In this document: one piece after another, positions 61,571-64,000 of the stretch
Position numbering within the stretch: the first letter of the stretch is position 1
How the letters are laid out: the number at the start of each line of letters is the position of its first letter
Source: Rhabdornis inornatus
Lineage: Eukaryota; Chordata; Aves; Passeriformes; Rhabdornithidae
DNA: 64,000 nucleotides
Reading direction: 5' to 3'
NCBI GenBank assembly: GCA_013397075.1
Contig: VWZS01008172.1
Span: forward strand, 962,972-1,026,971
Notes under the pieces: generated by a model
The model's input: only the letters and a program-made list of their open reading frames with translations
Databases searched by the model: none
Told to the model about the DNA's origin: nothing
Position numbers and translations under genes: made by a program

Positions 61571-62726
61571 GGCACGGGCATCCCCCGTTCCTCCCGCACC
61601 CCGCGCTGCCAGCACCGGCATTTAGGAACCTGCTCTCATTAGCAGTAATAAAACTAGTTGTTATTTCTATTTTTTGTTATTATCGTTGAAAGCCCGTGAA
61701 CCCCGAGTAGAGCAGCTATGCCCCGCGACGCTCCCGTCCCCAAATCCTCCCCCAGGTGTCTCCTGCAGACACAAAGGGCTTGTCCTGCTGCTGTGTCTGC
61801 CCAGCATCCTGTCGGAAACCCACGGAGAGGGACAAGGCATGCTGGGGGTGCCTCCAGCGCAGGGGACACGGGACGTCATCTTATTGCTGTCCCCTCTTGT
61901 GGACTCAGGAGCAGGATGGGAGATGCTGGACATGCCCACCGCCCCCTGGGGGTGTCCCAACTGCCCACCCCTTCCCTCCAGCAGCCATCCCTGGCGCCAG
62001 CCACCCGCCTGGAGCAGGCACCTCGGGGCTGCACGGTGCCAGGCTGGGGTTCACCCCCTGGGACCCTCACACCTGCACCGAGGAGCTCCGGGCACAGGGG
62101 GTGTCCCGGCCCTGGCTGCCCCACAGCCCGGCTGATCTCGGGGTGCCCTCCGGCACCAGTTCCCTCCTCCCCGGCCCGACTCGCTCCGTGTCCTGCCATC
62201 TTGCGCCTGTGAATAATTCACCGTCCCTGTCCCCGTTGTTTCCTTGCAGGTATTTATAGCCCGTGATCACGTCTCCTTGGAGGCAGCTCGCTCCGCCGCC
62301 GTGTAAATTTAGCTCCCGTCGTCTCTCACATGTCATGCCCTCCAGCCCTTGCGGGAGCCCTTCCATGCGGCTCCTTTCCGGCAGGGGCCGGAGCCCCCAT
62401 GTCCCCCTCTGTGGTTGTCCCCATGGCTGGCCGGAGCCCCTGGGCAGCGGTGCTGGCCGTGCCGTGCCGTGCCATGCCCGGTGTCCCCGTGCCCGCCGGG
62501 CCCTGGACCGGGGCAGCTCAGCTTCCCTCTGGCAGCTGCACGGGGCCACCGAGCCCTTCAGCTGCTGTGGCACGGGGGATGCTTTGAAATTCCTGGGCTG
62601 CCATCTGTGCTATGCAAATCCCCCAATCTGACGGCTGCGTACGGACCCGCTTCCGGACCCAGCCATGGAGCTGTTGTTATCCCGCTCCTCCTGCCAGCCG
62701 CACGTTCGGAGGAGCAGAAACATCGC

Positions 62727-62786
62727 CGTGACAGCCACCCCCGTGACAGCCACCCCCGTGACAGCCACCCCCGTGACAGCCACCCC
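62727..62786. repeat. 15-bp minisatellite, four perfect copies
   Basis: CGTGACAGCCACCCC is repeated four times without change. One plus-strand frame reads it as the pentapeptide RDSHP. Because the unit is a multiple of three the frame stays open, but no splice or domain evidence shows translation. Confidence 0.95.
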
Positions 62787-63782
62787 TTTGCTCTGCCCGA
62801 GCTGGGCCGGGGGATGAGGAGGGGACGGGGCAGCTCTGGGCTCGGGTGTGGTTGTTCCACGAGGTCACCACGGTGCTCGGTCTGGCTGGATGTCACGGTA
62901 CCCCTGTCCTCGCCGAGGAATGGAGCCAGGGCCGGGACTTCAGCACACAGGCTGGCTGTGCTGTACACAGGTGGGCTCCGAGGATGGGGACAGTGGGGAC
63001 TGAGCCCGCTCAGCACCTGGAACATCCGATGGCGCAGGGTTCCCGGGGCGGGGATGCGGCAGGAGCAGTGCCCATGTCCCGGGCACAGCGTGCACACCCC
63101 CCCTCAGGGCCGAGCTGCTCCCACAGGACCCCCCGCTCCCCCACCCCATGGACCCTGTCCCCAGCCTGGGGCCTGCATGAGCCACACGCAGACACAAAAC
63201 AGGCAGGAGCAAGCACCCTCCCCATTCCCCACCCTAGTGCTGGTGTGCAAATACCCCCATGAGCTACCGCAGCTTCTCCCCAAATTCACCCGAGCAGTGC
63301 TGGGGGCCGAGGCTGTACCCACGGGCACCGAGATGGCAGCGAGGGGCCACCATCCCCGGCACAGCGCCTGCTCCGTGCTCTTTAAACGGTGAGAAGGTGG
63401 CAGCGGCTCCCTGGGGTGGCGAGGGAAGCGGGGGGCGCGTTTGCCAGCACGGAGGTAATTAATGAGCATCCTGCGCTGCTCCCCGCTGTGCCTCCATCCC
63501 CCCAGGACCCCTCGGCCGGCAGCGCGGGCACCGCCTGCTCCTGCCGGCGCTGGGGGCCGGGGGACCTGGCGGCACGGGGCCTCGTTAATATTTTAGGAGT
63601 TCTTTTGTCCGCAGGGGATGGGGAGGCTCGCTCGCAATCGCCTTTCATCTCCGTGAGGCCTCCGCGCGGCTCCAGCCTCTTATCTGCCGCCTCCTCGCTG
63701 CTTCGCTACAGCTTGTTATGGGGCTTGGGTTGTTGTTTTTTTTCCTGGGAAGGGTTGGAAAAAAAGCCTGGCTGCTCCTGGC

Positions 63783-63814
63783 CAAAGGGCATCCGCNCCA
63801 AAGGGGCATCCGCC
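63783..63814. other. Short duplication around a single N, probable assembly seam
   Basis: CCAAAGGGCATCCGC, N, then CCAAAGGGGCATCCGC. A near-identical 15/16-base sequence on both sides of an N suggests an uncollapsed overlap rather than real tandem DNA. Confidence 0.8.
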
Positions 63815-63987
63815 AGCCGTGCTGGCGGCAGCTGCTGGAGCATCCCCGCACGGCTCCTGCCTGCCTGCTGCCGTCCCTCCGCCGCCTGCTCGGGGCTGCA
63901 GCCCTGCCCAGGCTGGGCTGTGCCAAGGGCTGGGGCTGGATGAGTCCCTGGTGCTCGGGGGAGGGCTTGGAGGCAGGGAGAGGGGGT

Positions 63988-64000
63988 TTGTGTGTGTGTG
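63988..64000. repeat. TG dinucleotide repeat at the window edge
   Basis: The window ends in (TG)n, which probably continues beyond it. Confidence 0.8.

Larger units (their letters stand above)
61350..63990 (+). promoter_or_regulatory. CpG-rich region, possible 5' region of the next gene
   Basis: This 2.6-kb block is GC- and CpG-rich with several distinct elements. A symmetric GTGAATAATTCAC lies at 62210-62222, a perfect octamer ATGCAAAT at 62612-62619 and GGTAATTAATGAGC around 63453. Long open frames exist (347 codons from 62349) but look like GC-driven chance. In human CXXC5 follows UBE2D2 in the same orientation and has 5' non-coding exons, so this could be its upstream region. No CXXC zinc-finger exon is present in the window. 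Confidence 0.4.

Noticed and set aside
62349..63392. 347-codon plus-strand ORF in the CpG-rich block
   Set aside because: The composition is Pro/Gly/Ala/Arg-rich as expected from GC content. It runs across a minisatellite, has no domain, and other frames are open too.

Overview
The window is vertebrate nuclear DNA from a bird. It has GT-AG spliced genes and no operons. It carries about twenty fragments of avian-type CR1 LINEs, whose sense-strand 3' ends finish in ATTCTRTG-like octamers. STING, UBE2D2 and SLC35A4 all lie here; these are human 5q31 genes and I recall them on avian chromosome 13. The species cannot be read from the sequence. There is one 473-base gap (28879-29351) and three very short N runs.

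Layout. 1-2547: GC-rich non-coding DNA with a CR1 and a diverged 300-bp duplication. 2548-7684 (+): a 17-exon gene, with exon phases consistent throughout, for a 653-residue kinesin-like coiled-coil protein whose motor domain has lost its ATP-binding residues. 8911-10961 (-): the SLC35A4 locus, coding for two proteins, an upstream 103-residue mitochondrial microprotein over three small exons and then the SLC35A4 transporter in one exon. Its CpG promoter (10950-11230) has duplicated CCAAT/E-box modules. 11230-15870: intergenic DNA with an AT-rich island and CR1s. 15872-21623 (-): STING1 in six coding exons, 382 residues, with a triple-GAAA interferon response element upstream (22073-22089). 22100-28450: intergenic DNA, mostly CR1. 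28450-53027 (+): UBE2D2, with a CpG-island promoter and first coding exon inside or beside the gap, five internal/terminal coding exons that match UBE2D2 residue for residue, and a long 3' UTR. 54610-61350: intergenic. 61350-64000: CpG-rich DNA without a convincing coding exon, possibly the 5' region of the next gene (CXXC5 in the human order).

How the genes relate. STING1 and UBE2D2 are head to head, as in human. STING is the ER receptor for cyclic GMP-AMP and UBE2D2 is a ubiquitin E2 used by many E3 ligases, some of them in innate immunity. SLC35A4 lies about 1 Mb from STING1 in human but is next to it here, so gene order has been rearranged on one lineage. The kinesin-like gene and SLC35A4 are tail to tail. 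The most unusual content is the pseudo-motor kinesin gene. Next come the conserved two-protein SLC35A4 transcript and the interferon element at STING.
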